A stretch of 64,000 bases of DNA from Hygrocybe punicea (Eukaryota; Basidiomycota; Agaricomycetes; Agaricales; Hygrophoraceae): contig OY744462.1 in assembly GCA_963556145.1 (NCBI GenBank), forward strand, positions 7,440,001-7,504,000, read 5' to 3'. The translations under genes and the position numbers were made by a program. The notes below the pieces were generated by a model, which saw only the letters and a list, made by a program, of their open reading frames with translations, was not told the DNA's origin and made no database searches. Below, piece after piece: positions 23,476 through 35,311 of the stretch. The stretch's first letter is position 1. Each line of letters opens with the position of its first letter.

Positions 23476-26400
23476 CTAGGATGAGCCAATGTCTTCAATA
23501 ATGATGCGTTCACTTACCCTGTTCAGGGGTTTCATTACTACTGTGTCTTTATCCCATTGGCGGAAAATAGCATGGCATAGCGGATGCCAATCGGGGATCA
23601 CGGTCAGCTGTTCCTCCAACTCTGCCATCCAAATACTCACTCCAAAATCTGGCAACGTTCGGAACAGATCGAGGAGGGTACTTTCCAATGGTAAGAATTT
23701 GTGAACGACTAGGAAGAAATACTCTGTGAACTGATTCTGCTGCACCGGGCACTGTACCGAGAATATTTGTCTGATTATGGCGGGTACAAGCATATTGCTT
23801 TGCAGATTTTTGATAAAGATGGTACTATCACGTTTTGAAGCATGAGCAATTGCATACTTGAGGCCACAAATGGTATGGCGTATATGGGGAAATACTCTAC
23901 GAGGCGTGCACCTGGGTGATTCTGGCGTGCAGCCCTTGTGAGATGGACGCAAGGGCGTGATGTACATCGTCTTCAAGAAGCTTGAGTTTTTTCCATTCGA
24001 TATCCTCATGTGCTGTTGTGACAGGACCAGTATCGTCGAGCTTCAGAGAACGAATGTCCTCCATCAAAGTTCCGCGAGAATCCTCACCCCAGCACGTTGT
24101 GAGCAGAGGTGTCAATGTCTTGAGAACTTTGGGGCAACTTGGCTTTTGCAGAAAAGCCTTGATGTTGGATGCCGCGCAGAATGTTTCCAGCATGGTCCTT
24201 TCCAGTTGACCTTCGAGAGCAGTGAGTTCAAATGCCAAATACTATCTGGGTCATCGCTCACCTAGTTTGTTGTTCGTGTTATATTGCTGCAGAAGTCCAA
24301 TGATCCTTTCAAATGGGAAAGTCCACCAGCCGTGCATCGGCCCAAAGTACAAAAGTTGAGGACCCAGATGCATTGCAGCATGATGGTTAGGACGAAGTTT
24401 CATCTCTGGAAACATGTCGAGCAAACTCTGGAGGTACACATGCATGTTTCTCATGTAGTTGTCGACATGCACTTGAGAGGTCTTGTGCAACGTCACCCAG
24501 TGGATAGCCGTTACAAGGAGAAGAGTACTCTGGAGGATTTGATCAGAGGTGATCTTTCTCTTCTTCCTGTAGTTGTCATCCGACAACATCTGTACCAGGG
24601 ACACGGGTAGGTCAAACTCGATGCATGATTGCCACTGGTCTGCCTTGAGTTTACCATGTTTTGGCTCACCGAGGTTGGACAGCGGGGCAACGTGCCATGA
24701 TGGTCGCGTGGTTTCAGCGATGTGCTTTCTCACTTGAGCAATTTCGTCTTTTGTCAGGTGCGCATCCTTATATCCTCTGTGGCTCGTCTCGTCGGTAACG
24801 TAGTGAGGCAGACCGGGCAGACCGGGCAAACCATTGTCCTCTTCAAGTGATCTTGACTCCGGAGCCAACTGGACATTTCTGACAGGTGTGCTGATGCCGA
24901 GCACAATACAGTGGTGGAACTGTACCAGACCGAGGAATAGATTATGCATGCCATCAACTACAACATGTCGCGTAGGGTCCCAGTATGGCAATCGCAGCAA
25001 TTCTGACCATCGGATGCCGTATTCACTAAAGATCTTTTGCTTTTTTTGCTCCGTTCTTGCACTTTGCCATTTCAGCAACTGTTCCAGGTGAGTCCTATGA
25101 TCGCGCATTTCCCAGGATGTCCAATCAATGTTGTTGATGTCCAATTTCCATGTCATACAGAATGAGCAGAAGTATTCGGTGGGCCATGCTGCACACCCAT
25201 TAACTTTCTTGGAAGCCTGCAGGTCATTGACAGATTCGGATATCGCGCACCATGCCAAACGCCCTCTTGCATATTTGTGCATTCTTGTGAATCAAGTTCC
25301 TTGTGACCAGGATATAATAAGTTTTGAAACGATTGGTCGTAACAGGTGATTGATTTGTTCACGAGATGGCTCTCTCAGACCAGGGATAATCCCAACAATG
25401 AAGAGATTTTCTGACTTGTACCGAAGATTAGGTGGGAGATTCAAGCACGCCATGACAATTGAGCCCACAGATGTGGATTTGCCAGCGGCCTTGTTCTGGT
25501 AGGGATTAAACCAATCTACACACAGGCTCCAGGCTAATTGTAGTTCCCCATTCCTCGTTTCGCACATGAAAGGCTTGTCGTCGGGACCTTTGAGGGTGCG
25601 TATGGATGTGCCATCCTGTATGTCGCGAAGCTCGTTGGCTTCTTGCCAATGTTTCCGCGATTCTAAAGCATCTTCAATCCCTGGACGGCTAAGTAGATTC
25701 CCAACGAAGGCATCAAAGTCTTGCATTACAAATGGTTTAATTGGGACCCTGATACTCTCGCCCTCCTTCACGTGTTGGGTCGTCAACCTCGCATGACAAG
25801 GTTGGCTGCGCTCCATGGCTTTGTAATTGCAACGTGGTGGGTACACCAGTACACCACCCTTCATATCCGGTTCATACAGTGCAAAGCATTTGGGACAGGT
25901 AGCATAGGTCGTTGTTTTCGCCTCCAGGTCAAACTGTTTCCAGACTGTGTGTATATCTCCTGGAAAAAACTTCAAGAGATATTCTTCTCGCGGTGTTAAA
26001 TTTTCCTTTGAACTACACCAAGCAGCCTCCACCATCACTTTCAAGATGCCAAGCGATACATTGCTCCATGTGCGAGAAAGGTGACCAAATACATTCAAGA
26101 TGAGGACGAGGAACATTGCGATCACCAGGATTGGATTCACATGAGTGAGAGGGTGATTGAAGAATTTGTCTGCAGGGGTAGTAAATGAGAGCTTCAGTCG
26201 TGATGATTGTGATTAAGGTGCATACCTGTGTCAAAGGTCACATCTGATTTATGTTGTGCAGCTTCCATCTGTAGTGCCTTTCCCAAGTTCATAAATCCCT
26301 TGAATGCAAGGGGAGGTACCGCGGGAAGGCTCCTGCCCTTCTCATTCTCCAACGTAGATTTACCAGGTGTTTCCTGTGATGAAGGGCCATGGGACGTGAG

Positions 26401-26520
26401 ACCTGAATTATGTTGGCATGAGGACTGGACTCCCACGTTGTCCATAAGTGTCATCTTGAATACTTCGCATACTAGGGCATCCTCTACGTCGGTAGAATCC
26501 TGAATTGTGACAGGTTGGGA
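23476..26520 (-). pseudogene. Tnp2/CACTA-like transposase, one nonsense codon
   Basis: A large transposase gene read right to left. The N-terminal exon near 26454 has a low-complexity start. The central exon (26140-25292) contains WFNPYQNKAAGKSTSVGSI and the string LNLPPNLRY, ending with EQINHLLRPIV. The next exon has YFCSFC and LRLPYWDPTRHVVVDGMHNL followed by LFLGLV, which is the diagnostic block of fungal Tnp2-type (CACTA, possibly Plavaka-type) transposases. The final exons run to the stop at 23476. The frame is continuous across 25295-25282 except for one TGA at 25292-25294, three codons before the downstream methionine at 25282. Without that codon the gene would appear largely intact. 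It lies between the two IR4 copies. Confidence 0.7.
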
Positions 26521-26838
26521 GGTCTACCAAGAGATGATCATAATGTACCAGTAAACGAGACTTATTTGACATTGTACCCACTGCAGCATGCGCATTATAT
26601 TCATGCCTTCACTTTTCATTAAAATCAACTGGCTTTCCACCAGGTCCACAGATTGAGCAAGTACACAAGCAACTCATGAATCGAATATTGGAAAAGATCA
26701 AGTTGCAATTGGTTATATAGTGACAAACTGTGCTTGACGACGGAGTTACAAAAGCAAGGATAGTACAAGATAATAGTACAAGAAGAATTATAATACTAGG
26801 CGAGCTTTGAAAAATTAACAGCATGAGCGGTTGATATC

Positions 26839-28545
26839 CTAGAGGCAACCACAATTGAAGGAAATGTACACCGAGTGTTTGGGGAAAGCACGTCCTTGTC
26901 TCACCAAATCCGCAAATCTTTTCAAGCTTGATAGCTGGTCTGAGCCATATGAGCCATCATATAATGTGACAACATTCAGTTCAGGAAACAAGGTTATCCA
27001 TCAGAGGCAACCAGTCTGTGGAAAGGAATGGAGGTCCGCGATCACAACGGGTTGCCAAGAAACTAACTCACCAGGACGTCATCGTCAAACTCGAAGTCAT
27101 CGTTTGAGAACGATAAGATCCTCAAGCAGCCCAGCAAAGCTTTGAAACCGACTTGCTGGATGTCAAAACTGAGCACAGATGTGGCCGCATTGACAGGAAG
27201 GGTAATGGATAATTCATTGAGCTGGTCGCATACTGGATGTTCAAGAATGTTGTTGACCAACTCGAAGGTAAGTCCATCAGGACTGGGGTAAATTGTCAGC
27301 CTTTCAAGTTCAGGCGGAGGGGAGAGACAGGTTAATAACAGCTTGAGGACGTGAGGTGGACCAGATAAATCACGAAGATCCGATAAAAACAGCCAAGGCG
27401 ACAACATAACATTGTCAGTTTGGGATATTTCCGGTGGTGTGATGTGTAGTTGCTGGACACGAATGTGACGGGACAGGAAAGCCACGATCGACACCATTGG
27501 CACATCACCGGAGACGTTGAATCTGACAAGAGTTGGGATATTGATCTGTCGTAGGAATTGTTGCCAATGATTGGACCACATCTTGAGCGATGAGACATCC
27601 AACGCAGTCAAGTTGGTCGCATTGAGGACGGTGATAGTCCATGGCCTGAACTGACTCATCAGGAGGCCCATAGACATCCGGAGCGTGCTGAAATAAAGCG
27701 GGCACTGATTTTTTGAGATCCAACTATTTGGCGTCATGCAAGGAACATTGACGAGTGGGAATTCGGTGGGTGCGCCTGGAAAAGAGACGGATAGATCCTG
27801 GCATCCTCTCACGTTCTGCAACACAGCCAAGCTTGCCTCAATAAGGTGGAAGGGAAGACAAATTGAAAGATAGCGAGTGAAAATCAAGGAATGGCATGTT
27901 TCGAAGAAAACTCTGATGCAGTGGGTTTGCGCATCAGCAACAGACTGGAGTGATGAGAACTGTAGAAAAATGCTGTCCAGTTTCTTGAAATAGCGAGACC
28001 GACACCAAACATGCAGGGCTGTGAATTGTGGAAGTGTCATGATCGTAAGAATGGCAAATCCTCCTGGAAATTTGAGGCCATGGCGTTTAAAGTACAATGC
28101 AGCAAAGATCTCGCAGAACAAATGGGAGATGGTCGTCAGTCGGTGGAGGGTTGCATCATCAACGAATTCGCCGACCATCAAACAAAGTTCTACCGGTAAC
28201 GAGGGAGTTTTCAGTGTGGAAGAGTCAATAATCTATAAAGATGTCCTTCGATAAATATGTCCAGCAGGACCAATGAGATTGCTAATCTCACCACAATCTT
28301 CTTAGACAGGTGGTTGTCATCTACATCCTCACAAGCTTTTCACTTCAAGTTTCTAGACAGTGCAACCTGACGATCTGATGACGTTTTCTTTGCGGGACGC
28401 CCATCACCACAGAAATCCTCCATCACATTGTGTGGGCGTTTTTTCTGAATTGATGTTTGAGTGTTGATAACATCTTTTGAATCATGTACATACCGGAAAG
28501 ACCAATGAGATGGGTAGTGAAGGGTAGTCTGAACCTTCACAAGCC
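26839..28545 (-). CDS. F-box-like protein, passenger of IR4 element
   Basis: The main exon runs from about 28215 (acceptor ..CTTTATAG) to 27063. It opens with an F-box-like motif, LPVELCLMVGEFVDDATLHR, and continues with ~330 residues of leucine-rich, LRR-like sequence typical of the expanded F-box families of mushrooms. A donor at the end of this exon (GACGTCCTG|GTGAGT) leads to a short final exon (about 26990-26839) ending FNCGCL and a TAG stop. Upstream, 28540-28340 probably holds the first coding exon(s), with a basic stretch and GRPAKK. F-box proteins recruit substrates to SCF ubiquitin ligases; the target here is unknown. The exact 5' exon structure is uncertain. Confidence 0.6.
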
Positions 28546-28800
28546 TTTCACTTCAAGCTTCCAGACAGTGCAACCTGACGACCTGATGAATGTTGATGGA
28601 GGGTAGGTCTTGGCGTACTCACTGATGTATGATGGCCAGATGGCTCCCCTGAGTTATCTGACTGAGGATATGACATTTTCTTCGTGGGACGCCCATCACC
28701 ACACAAATCTTCCGTCACTTTGCATTTGCGTTTATTCTAAGCTGATGTTGAGCGTCATCAATCACATATTTCAACTCATCTACATACCGAAGGCCTGAAA
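28330..28800. repeat. Tandem duplication of a ~220-250-bp segment
   Basis: Two diverged copies, about 28345-28545 and 28555-28800. Both contain CAGTGCAACCTGACGA, GGGACGCCCATCACCACA and CTACATACCG-like blocks. The duplicated unit coincides with the probable first coding exon and promoter region of the F-box-like gene, so one copy may be a spare or alternative first exon. Confidence 0.7.
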
Positions 28801-29114
28801 GCACGCAACGATAGAAAGGACTGGTAAGATAGGCAATTTTGAGTGAGGAGTGTGAGGAGTGCAACAATTGTTTCAAGGCTTGGAGGGAGAAGTCAGCTGA
28901 GAGAGGATCCCATTCTGAGTTATGCGATATGTATTGCTGAATTCACGGCAGATACAGCCTTATATACACTCATAGCCAATATCATCATAGGCCCAACGAC
29001 GAGCAACCAATTGTGAAACCTGTTGTCCTGATCAGAATGAGTCGCTTCAAACAACAGATAGAGGAATAACAATAATAACTTGCCATCATTCTTTGTGATG
29101 CCTGACCGAGCTGC

Positions 29115-29665
29115 TCATGACAATTCGAGATCCATCGTAATTCAGGTCTTTGGTAGTCATTCTATTAATTTCTATGGTGTTTGGTAGTCATTAATTTCTA
29201 TGTACTAGGTTCTACTAGAGCCACACTAACGATGCAGCGGCGCCGCTTGATGGTGAGATGAAGACAAGTGGAAAGGCTTATGTAATCAAAGCCACTGATG
29301 TTTTGTGGTGACGGATTTGGCAAGTGCAAAATACATCACCACAAAACAATTCGGTAGCTGCTTACATAAAGCTTTTCTTCTTACTTTCCGACTCCCATCT
29401 CCAAGTCTCACATAGTAGATATGTAGGATAAAATGTGTAATTGTAGCGCCTGTTTCGATTATCAAGCCTATTGTTGCGATTAAGCAGCGTCAGGGTGTAT
29501 CAATTGAATGCTGTAATTGTAGCACCTGTTTCGATTATCAAGCTTATTGTTGCGATTAAGCAGTGTTGGGATGTATCAATTGAATGCTGTAGGCTCCCTA
29601 GTCGTGGACGACAACTGCTCACCGCTCACCATAGTACTGCCTGCCAGTGGCAATTGTCTTCTTAT
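29115..29665 (-). repeat. Inverted repeat IR4, right copy
   Basis: Reverse-orientation match to 22770-23300. It includes an internal tandem duplication of about 75 bp (about 29437-29512 and 29513-29590) built on TTCGATTATCAAGC and TTGCGATTAAGCAG, present only once in the left copy. Subterminal duplications of this kind are common near transposon ends. Confidence 0.75.
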
Positions 29666-29765
29666 TAATGTGTTTCGAGGACAATGGATGCTGCTCACCA
29701 AAGGCCTCTGTCAATTGTCTCCAATTTATAACTGCACGGTATCCGAGAAGGATCTCCAAGTTAAC

Positions 29766-32237
29766 ATGCCCGATTCCAATCCGCCCAACCCACCACAATC
29801 CACTGCATGGGGTCTCCAGCTCTTGAAAAGGGTGGGTCTCGCTGGACCTTCGAGACTGGCACAGGCAAATTGGCAGAACCCGTCGCTCACACTACCTGGT
29901 TATCATCGACACTTGTATAAAGGGTACAAGTATCGTGAACTCCTGGACCATCCTCATACTGTTAAGGAGGGAGATCCCGACAAAGTATGGGAAGCTGTGC
30001 CCCCTGTAATCCAACCGACTACCCCCCGCCATTCTCCTTCAGTCAGTAGGCTACCTCAACCCCAGATAGCTTGTTCACACTAGTAATCTGTAGGTTCCAT
30101 CAGCTCCACAGCGCACTTCAGAAATTATGCCCATAGCTTCTGATGGATCTTTGGAGGTTATTGCTCGTGAACCGACGTCTGCACCCACTGACCCACTTTT
30201 GGCAACAACTTGTGCATCCTCAGCGCTATCCGTCCATCTGCCCATCACTCTCAACGCGCCGATGCAAAACTCTACCCAGCAGATTCCTCCTGCAACGGCT
30301 TTTCCAGCCCCTTCAAATGACTCACAGGCATCACTGCTATACTTACCTGCACCATCTACCAATCCACTTATGATCACTCCACCAACGCCTAATGCGTCCA
30401 CATCCATTGCGCCAATGCAAAATTCTGCACAGAGCATTTCTCCCGCAACAGCCCTCCCAATCCATGTATTGGCCAGACCTGTGCCAGACAACTCCTCTCG
30501 TCACATTCACCGTGACTTGGCATCAAACGTCGATGTGAATATGTCCAAAGAGCACACCCCACCTGATATGGTCCCCGCGGCACTAGCTGCACTGAGACCA
30601 TCCACACAACATGTCAACGTCATGGATAAGGACACGGAAATGACCATAGACAGTTCCCAACCCAAAGGACCGGCCCAAAATGTTCAGCATACACTGTCCA
30701 ATACCCGTTTCCCATCACAACCCACCACAACGTCTGGAAAACCCTCAAATGCCATGTCCACCGCGACACAAACCACTCTGGTTCATTATCTCTCTTCTTC
30801 GAATGAGAATTCTTCTAATGTCGTGCCCGTTGCAGCACAAACCGTGCCGGCTCATCAAAACCCTAGTGTTCCAAATTTCGCTGGCTTGCAAGACGTCGCA
30901 CGATTTCTAGAAGACACCGTGCAGCATGCTCTTCATTCCAATATAGATAAAGCACTTGAATCTTCCGCAGATCGAGCACTCCACAAGTTTGTCAAGACAT
31001 TCCCTTTGAAGTGCACTTGTAAAGGCAAAGGCAAGGGCAAGGGCAAGGGCAAGGGCAAGGGCAAGGCACAAGACAACGCGGAGTCCGACTCCAACTCCGA
31101 TGAAGAAGAGAATTATGTCTATAAATCCAAGCCAAAGAGGAAGAGGGGTCCGAGGGGAGCTGTCAATTTTCTTCATGTATGCCAATTTCTTATCAAATCT
31201 AGTGTCCCTGTTTTGATGCCAGGTACGTAGAGTGCTTTGCGAGATTTTCTCTGACAGAAAGCTCTGCTCCCCTCTCGGGCAGATCCAATGCCTGAACAAG
31301 TCCCTCAAGCAGTCATCGAAGCCTTTGAGCGTGAGGGCCATCCTGTTCCGGACCGCAACAACATCAAGTTGGACTGGAATGCTTCCCTTTATAATTCTCG
31401 GTGGAACAAGATGGCGATTGGTTTCATCGCTGAAACCTTCCTTGAAAACGTCCAATGGGGTGATTATCCTGCGGTGAAATATGATCAGAAGATGATCACG
31501 ATATCTTTGATCATCCAATTTGTTCAGATAAAGCTCGCTCCGGTTTCCACCAGAGCATATCGAGAACGTGTAGCGTCAGAAACAATTGATGAAGCATTGC
31601 TTGCTCATATCCAACAGATGCCAATACGAGACTTGACGCGCAAGTGAAGATATGGTTGGAGGAAAGGAGTCTGTCTTATTTTTACTATACGATTTCCGCA
31701 ATGCTAATGTCGTCTACAGACGTATGAGCGACACTCGCAGATCATCAAACTCAACCAGGACAGAGATCCCGAAACCTGGTCCCACATCGGCAACATTCTC
31801 CATCGCCTCGATATCGCAGGGATGAGCTCCGATGAGAGTGAACCGGAGATGCCAAGGCCAAGGAGATGGAATGATCGGGATTGCAAGAAGGTCCAACGTG
31901 TTTCAATCGAGTGGATGAACCCAATGATCTCGACACTCTGGACTGTGGTCGAGACATATGAAAATGTCCCCTTCGATGCCATCCTTCAACGTCGTGGTAA
32001 TGCTGCACTCAGTCGTGAACATGTTGCAGCAAGGATAGACAAAAGCAGAGTGCCAGTATTTGGCCTACCACGCAATTGGTACAACGAAGATTGGTATCGC
32101 AATCTCAACAGTTATGAACAGAAACAACTTGCCGCGAAACCCAATGAACCTATTCCGAAGCTGGTACGTCATCGATTGCTGGTGTGTTCGCCTGCTTACA
32201 TTTTGAAATGCAGGCTGCAGCGGTTCGTCGTGGATAG
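29766..32237 (+). CDS. Hypothetical Pro/Ser-rich protein, unknown family
   Basis: Starts at the ATG at 29766 just inside the IR4 boundary. Exon 1 ends SPS (donor GTCAGT near 30040) and joins VPSAPQRTSE after an acceptor at ~30090. The next exon (to ~31175) is Pro/Ser/Thr-rich low complexity and contains six to seven tandem GGCAAG hexamers (31021-31069, Lys-Gly repeats), an acidic patch and a basic patch KPKRKRGPRG that could be a nuclear-localisation signal. The C-terminal exons are better structured: WNASLYNSRWNK near 31380, and a conserved-looking ending GLPRNWYNEDWY near 32080. The probable final splice at 32164 gives a stop at 32235-32237. I do not recognise the family and assign no function. 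The joint at 31175-31290 is unresolved. Confidence 0.5.
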
Positions 32238-33121
32238 CTGACACAAAAGTTTGTATGGTACCCAATAGTAAACAACGCTGTAGTTTTTTTATTGTATGTG
32301 TGAGCACCATGAGAAAAGCAGCAGCAGCGGCAACGGCAACGGATAAAAGATGGTTACAGGTGCGGTAAGGCTATCTTTGATTGTCTACTAGTCTTCCAGC
32401 CTCACCAAGTTTACACAGAACCAGTGGCCAGTGGACCAGATTCAGTAGAATAGTTACACACTCCTGGCAATATACACTCCTTCCCTCCTTCACAGAATGC
32501 CACATTCAATGTTTTTTTCTCTTGCCAATTCAACCATTTTGCACGTTCTTGTCATCAACGCTCCCATCTTACATCACATCTTACATCGTGTTTCTACCAC
32601 GTTCGGGTAAGCAACTTCGTACAGACGGTTCATTGATGCTCTTACCGGCTTCTAAGATCTCAAAACAAAATGAGTGTTCCGTTCACTGTCATTTGGGGGG
32701 ATTTTTACAGCAAGAAGTGTGGCAAGCGTCCACATGGCGACCGACGAATTATCTGGCATTGCCACTTAAAAGCCCTCCGGATCGACAAAATCGGGAGTGC
32801 AATTGTTAGGTACGTTCTTTTTTTGCTCTTCTTGAATTGAAACAGGAAGGTGACGCCCGACAGGTCGAGTTGGCATGGTGAAAGTGGGAATGACTGGCTC
32901 AGAAGAGGTCATCTCACTGTCAATTTCAAGTGGATGGATGGTTCACACATGACAACAGTGCATGTATATTATTGTGATGAAGCATACTTTGAAATGTGAG
33001 GAGGTCTCATCTACACAAATACGCATATATACTGCCCTTACAATGAAGGATGGAAAGGTGCAGGGCGCGGGATGGATGGTGAGGAGGTGAAGTGTGGGAG
33101 TATGGAAATCCACTGCTATAT
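32238..33121. other. Intergenic, no gene supported
   Basis: Only short open frames on either strand. A TTTTTTTATTG stretch near 32285 and the TTTTTTTGC tract near 32818 are T-rich and could serve 3'-end formation of the upstream gene. Confidence 0.4.
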
Positions 33122-33645
33122 CAGTGGCGGAAGCGGGCCTCTGAGTGGCCACCAAGCGGGCCTCTGAGCGGCCCGCTCAGTGGGCCGTTGAATATCTGGA
33201 AGCCAGATAATATAAAATTCTGGCTGGGTATCTGGAAGTCAGAAACCGAAGCAAATAATTTATATTTCCTGATCGATATCTTCCGTCCTAATAGTTAATG
33301 TATTTTGTAGACAAATGGGATTAATTTTTACAGAATATCAGGTCGGTATCTATGGCTCAGATAGTCTAAACAATTGAGTTGATTTTCACGTTACGGATAT
33401 CAGTGGGAATATTTTAAGAATTTGACTAGTTTTCTGTATTGCAAATACCGCTACAAAATAAGGAAAACAATAAGAGCGAGAATAATTATACTTTCGGGAA
33501 GCACTATTTTGTCTCTAGAAATTGTTTCCAGAAATGTTTATTTTCTGTATAATATCCATATTGGAGATAACAATGAAAATAATTTCAATTTATAAGTCAT
33601 TATCTAGACATTATTCGAAGCGGAGATATCTTCCCATGTCTCCTG
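33122..33645 (+). repeat. Inverted repeat IR2, right copy
   Basis: Reverse-complement match of 9563-10105. It starts CAGTGGCGGAAGCGGGCC and ends CATGTCTCCTGTG. The CAGTGGCGGA start resembles a hAT terminus, but the opposite end does not carry its complement, so I leave the superfamily open. Confidence 0.8.
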
Positions 33646-33840
33646 TGTCTACTAGCTGAGTTCATTACTTGAACTGTTCATAAAATCACAGCAATATTGT
33701 TTCGCACCCCCCCGAAATCCTGCCTAAGTTGTGTTTTCGTAACCAACTATATCTTAAAAAAACAATGCAGACTCCTGTGGTGAATGGTAGAACAAGAAAA
33801 AGTACGAGGGATCCATGGTAACAAATAAAACACAGTTTTT

Positions 33841-35244
33841 TTACACAACGATGCGAGGCAACAATGCCTCAGTAAACTGCCAAAGTAAAGCAGAATCATG
33901 CGTGTGAAACGCCGCACCGCTATAGAACACTTGTCGGCGTCCCTGGAGAGCACCAAGCTTCTGATAAAACTGGGCCTGGATGGCACTAGCCGGGACCGTG
34001 AACTCAAACGGAGTGTGACTCGAAAATACGGCGAACTCAGGAGTTGTGGTCGGTATCGTCCCGGCGGTCCGCAGCTTCTGTACGCTGGAGATGATGTCGT
34101 CTTCAACTTGTTGGTTGGCTAGCTGTGTGGGACTGCCATATAACACGTTGTGTAACCCTGGGACGCCTGTTGCCTCGATACCGTAGAGACCTGGAAGGAT
34201 AGGGAGGTTATAGGGTGTATTCGTGGCGACGTTTTGGACGGTGACGTTGTCTGGGATACCGCTATTGCGGATCAGGCCCGTGTAATACCCGGTCGCACTG
34301 AATTGGCTAAACAACGAGCGTTCTGTATCGTCCAGGTCAAAGTTGGCGAGGTTTGTGAGCGTGGGAGGGATGGTAAGAAGGATTGTCTTGGCTTTGATGA
34401 GTTTCTGGCCCGATGGAGTCGAGACTACTATTTTGGCGTATCCGTCACCGTTATGACGCTGGGTGGCAATGATATTGCTGTTTAGCAGCAACGCGTCGTC
34501 GGCGGATAGGATGGCCTGGGCTTTCTCGTATATTTCGCTGTTGTCGTGATGCGCGGTGGATAAGAAGCCGGTTTGGAAGCCTTGGAGAACGCCAAGGCCG
34601 AAGAGCTTCATGACGTAGATGGTGGACGTGGATAGAAGGTCTCCGATACCTTGGTTGACTTCGAAGATTGTCTGCACTACCGCAGAGAGGTTATACTTCG
34701 CGACGAAGTCGCCAAACGGCAGTAGCAGATCTGTCGGGACCGGGTCGGGAAGGTCAAATCCGGTTTCCAAGTACGGATACTTGGCCAGCTGCGCGGCATA
34801 TGCTCCAAGCGCGTCTGTTGGGTCAGGGGGTGTGAAACCGGTGACGATCGCGCCTGTGCGCAGGTCCACGACCTCTGTTACGAATGGACTCGTGAAGGTA
34901 GCTTCAACCAGGGGGATGTCGAAGCGTGCGAAGAAGTTCTTCACGATGTCTAGGTCATGCCAGACAACTACGCCAATGTCGATTTTGGCCTGGGTGACAG
35001 GGTCGGTGAAGGTTTCCGTGTGGCCGCCTAGTCGGTTGGTGTGTTCGACTATGACTACGCTCTGGTTCATATCGCGCAGACGAATGGCGGCATATGTGCC
35101 TGAGGCTCCACCACCGATTATGCAGATGTCATGGGTGATGGCGTTAACGTCGTGGTTCTGGGGGGAAACGGGTTCAGGCAGTGCAGCAATGCAACTCACA
35201 CTGATGAGTGCTAGTATGGCTCTCGATGTGTATTGGAGCCACAT
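33841..35244 (-). CDS. Secreted FAD-dependent oxidoreductase (amine-oxidase fold)
   Basis: A single-exon gene of 467 codons. The ATG at 35244 is chosen because a hydrophobic signal peptide (RAILALISVSCIAAL) follows at once. The Rossmann FAD-binding motif IIGGGASG occurs around residue 42, and NRLGGHTETF about 30 residues later is the second FAD contact of the amine-oxidase/NAD(P)-binding-like group. The C-terminal part has YSGAAFHTHD-type sequence typical of the family's closing FAD contact. The nearest family I can suggest is the beta-cyclopiazonate-dehydrogenase-like or amine-oxidase-like flavoproteins of fungi; the substrate is unknown. The signal peptide implies secretion or entry into the secretory pathway. 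The terpene synthase gene lies 3 kb away, divergently oriented, so a role in terpenoid tailoring is possible but unproven. Confidence 0.8.
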   Translation of the reverse strand: MWLQYTSRAILALISVSCIAALPEPVSPQNHDVNAITHDICIIGGGASGTYAAIRLRDMNQSVVIVEHTNRLGGHTETFTDPVTQAKIDIGVVVWHDLDIVKNFFARFDIPLVEATFTSPFVTEVVDLRTGAIVTGFTPPDPTDALGAYAAQLAKYPYLETGFDLPDPVPTDLLLPFGDFVAKYNLSAVVQTIFEVNQGIGDLLSTSTIYVMKLFGLGVLQGFQTGFLSTAHHDNSEIYEKAQAILSADDALLLNSNIIATQRHNGDGYAKIVVSTPSGQKLIKAKTILLTIPPTLTNLANFDLDDTERSLFSQFSATGYYTGLIRNSGIPDNVTVQNVATNTPYNLPILPGLYGIEATGVPGLHNVLYGSPTQLANQQVEDDIISSVQKLRTAGTIPTTTPEFAVFSSHTPFEFTVPASAIQAQFYQKLGALQGRRQVFYSGAAFHTHDSALLWQFTEALLPRIVV

Positions 35245-35301
35245 GATGTGTTGTGACGACGGTCGAGGGCCGTCAGTTCCACAACACGCCTCGCTTCTTA
35301 T

Positions 35302-35311
35302 CTTATATATT
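35302..35311 (-). promoter_or_regulatory. Probable TATA box of FAD oxidoreductase gene
   Basis: Reading toward the gene, ATATATAAGA lies about 58 bp upstream of the ATG at 35244. Spacing and sequence fit a fungal TATA element. Confidence 0.5.

Noticed and set aside
25292..25294. TGA readthrough or selenocysteine at conserved positions
   Set aside because: All premature stops in element genes are TGA, but mushrooms are not known to use selenocysteine and CpG decay explains most of them; no hairpin element was looked for in detail.
9563..33645. Starship-type giant element
   Set aside because: No tyrosine recombinase captain gene was seen, and the flanks are inverted repeats, which Starships do not have.
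33122..33645. IR2 repeat as a complete hAT MITE because it starts CAGTGGCGGA
   Set aside because: The other end does not carry the complementary terminus and no 8-bp duplication flanks either copy.
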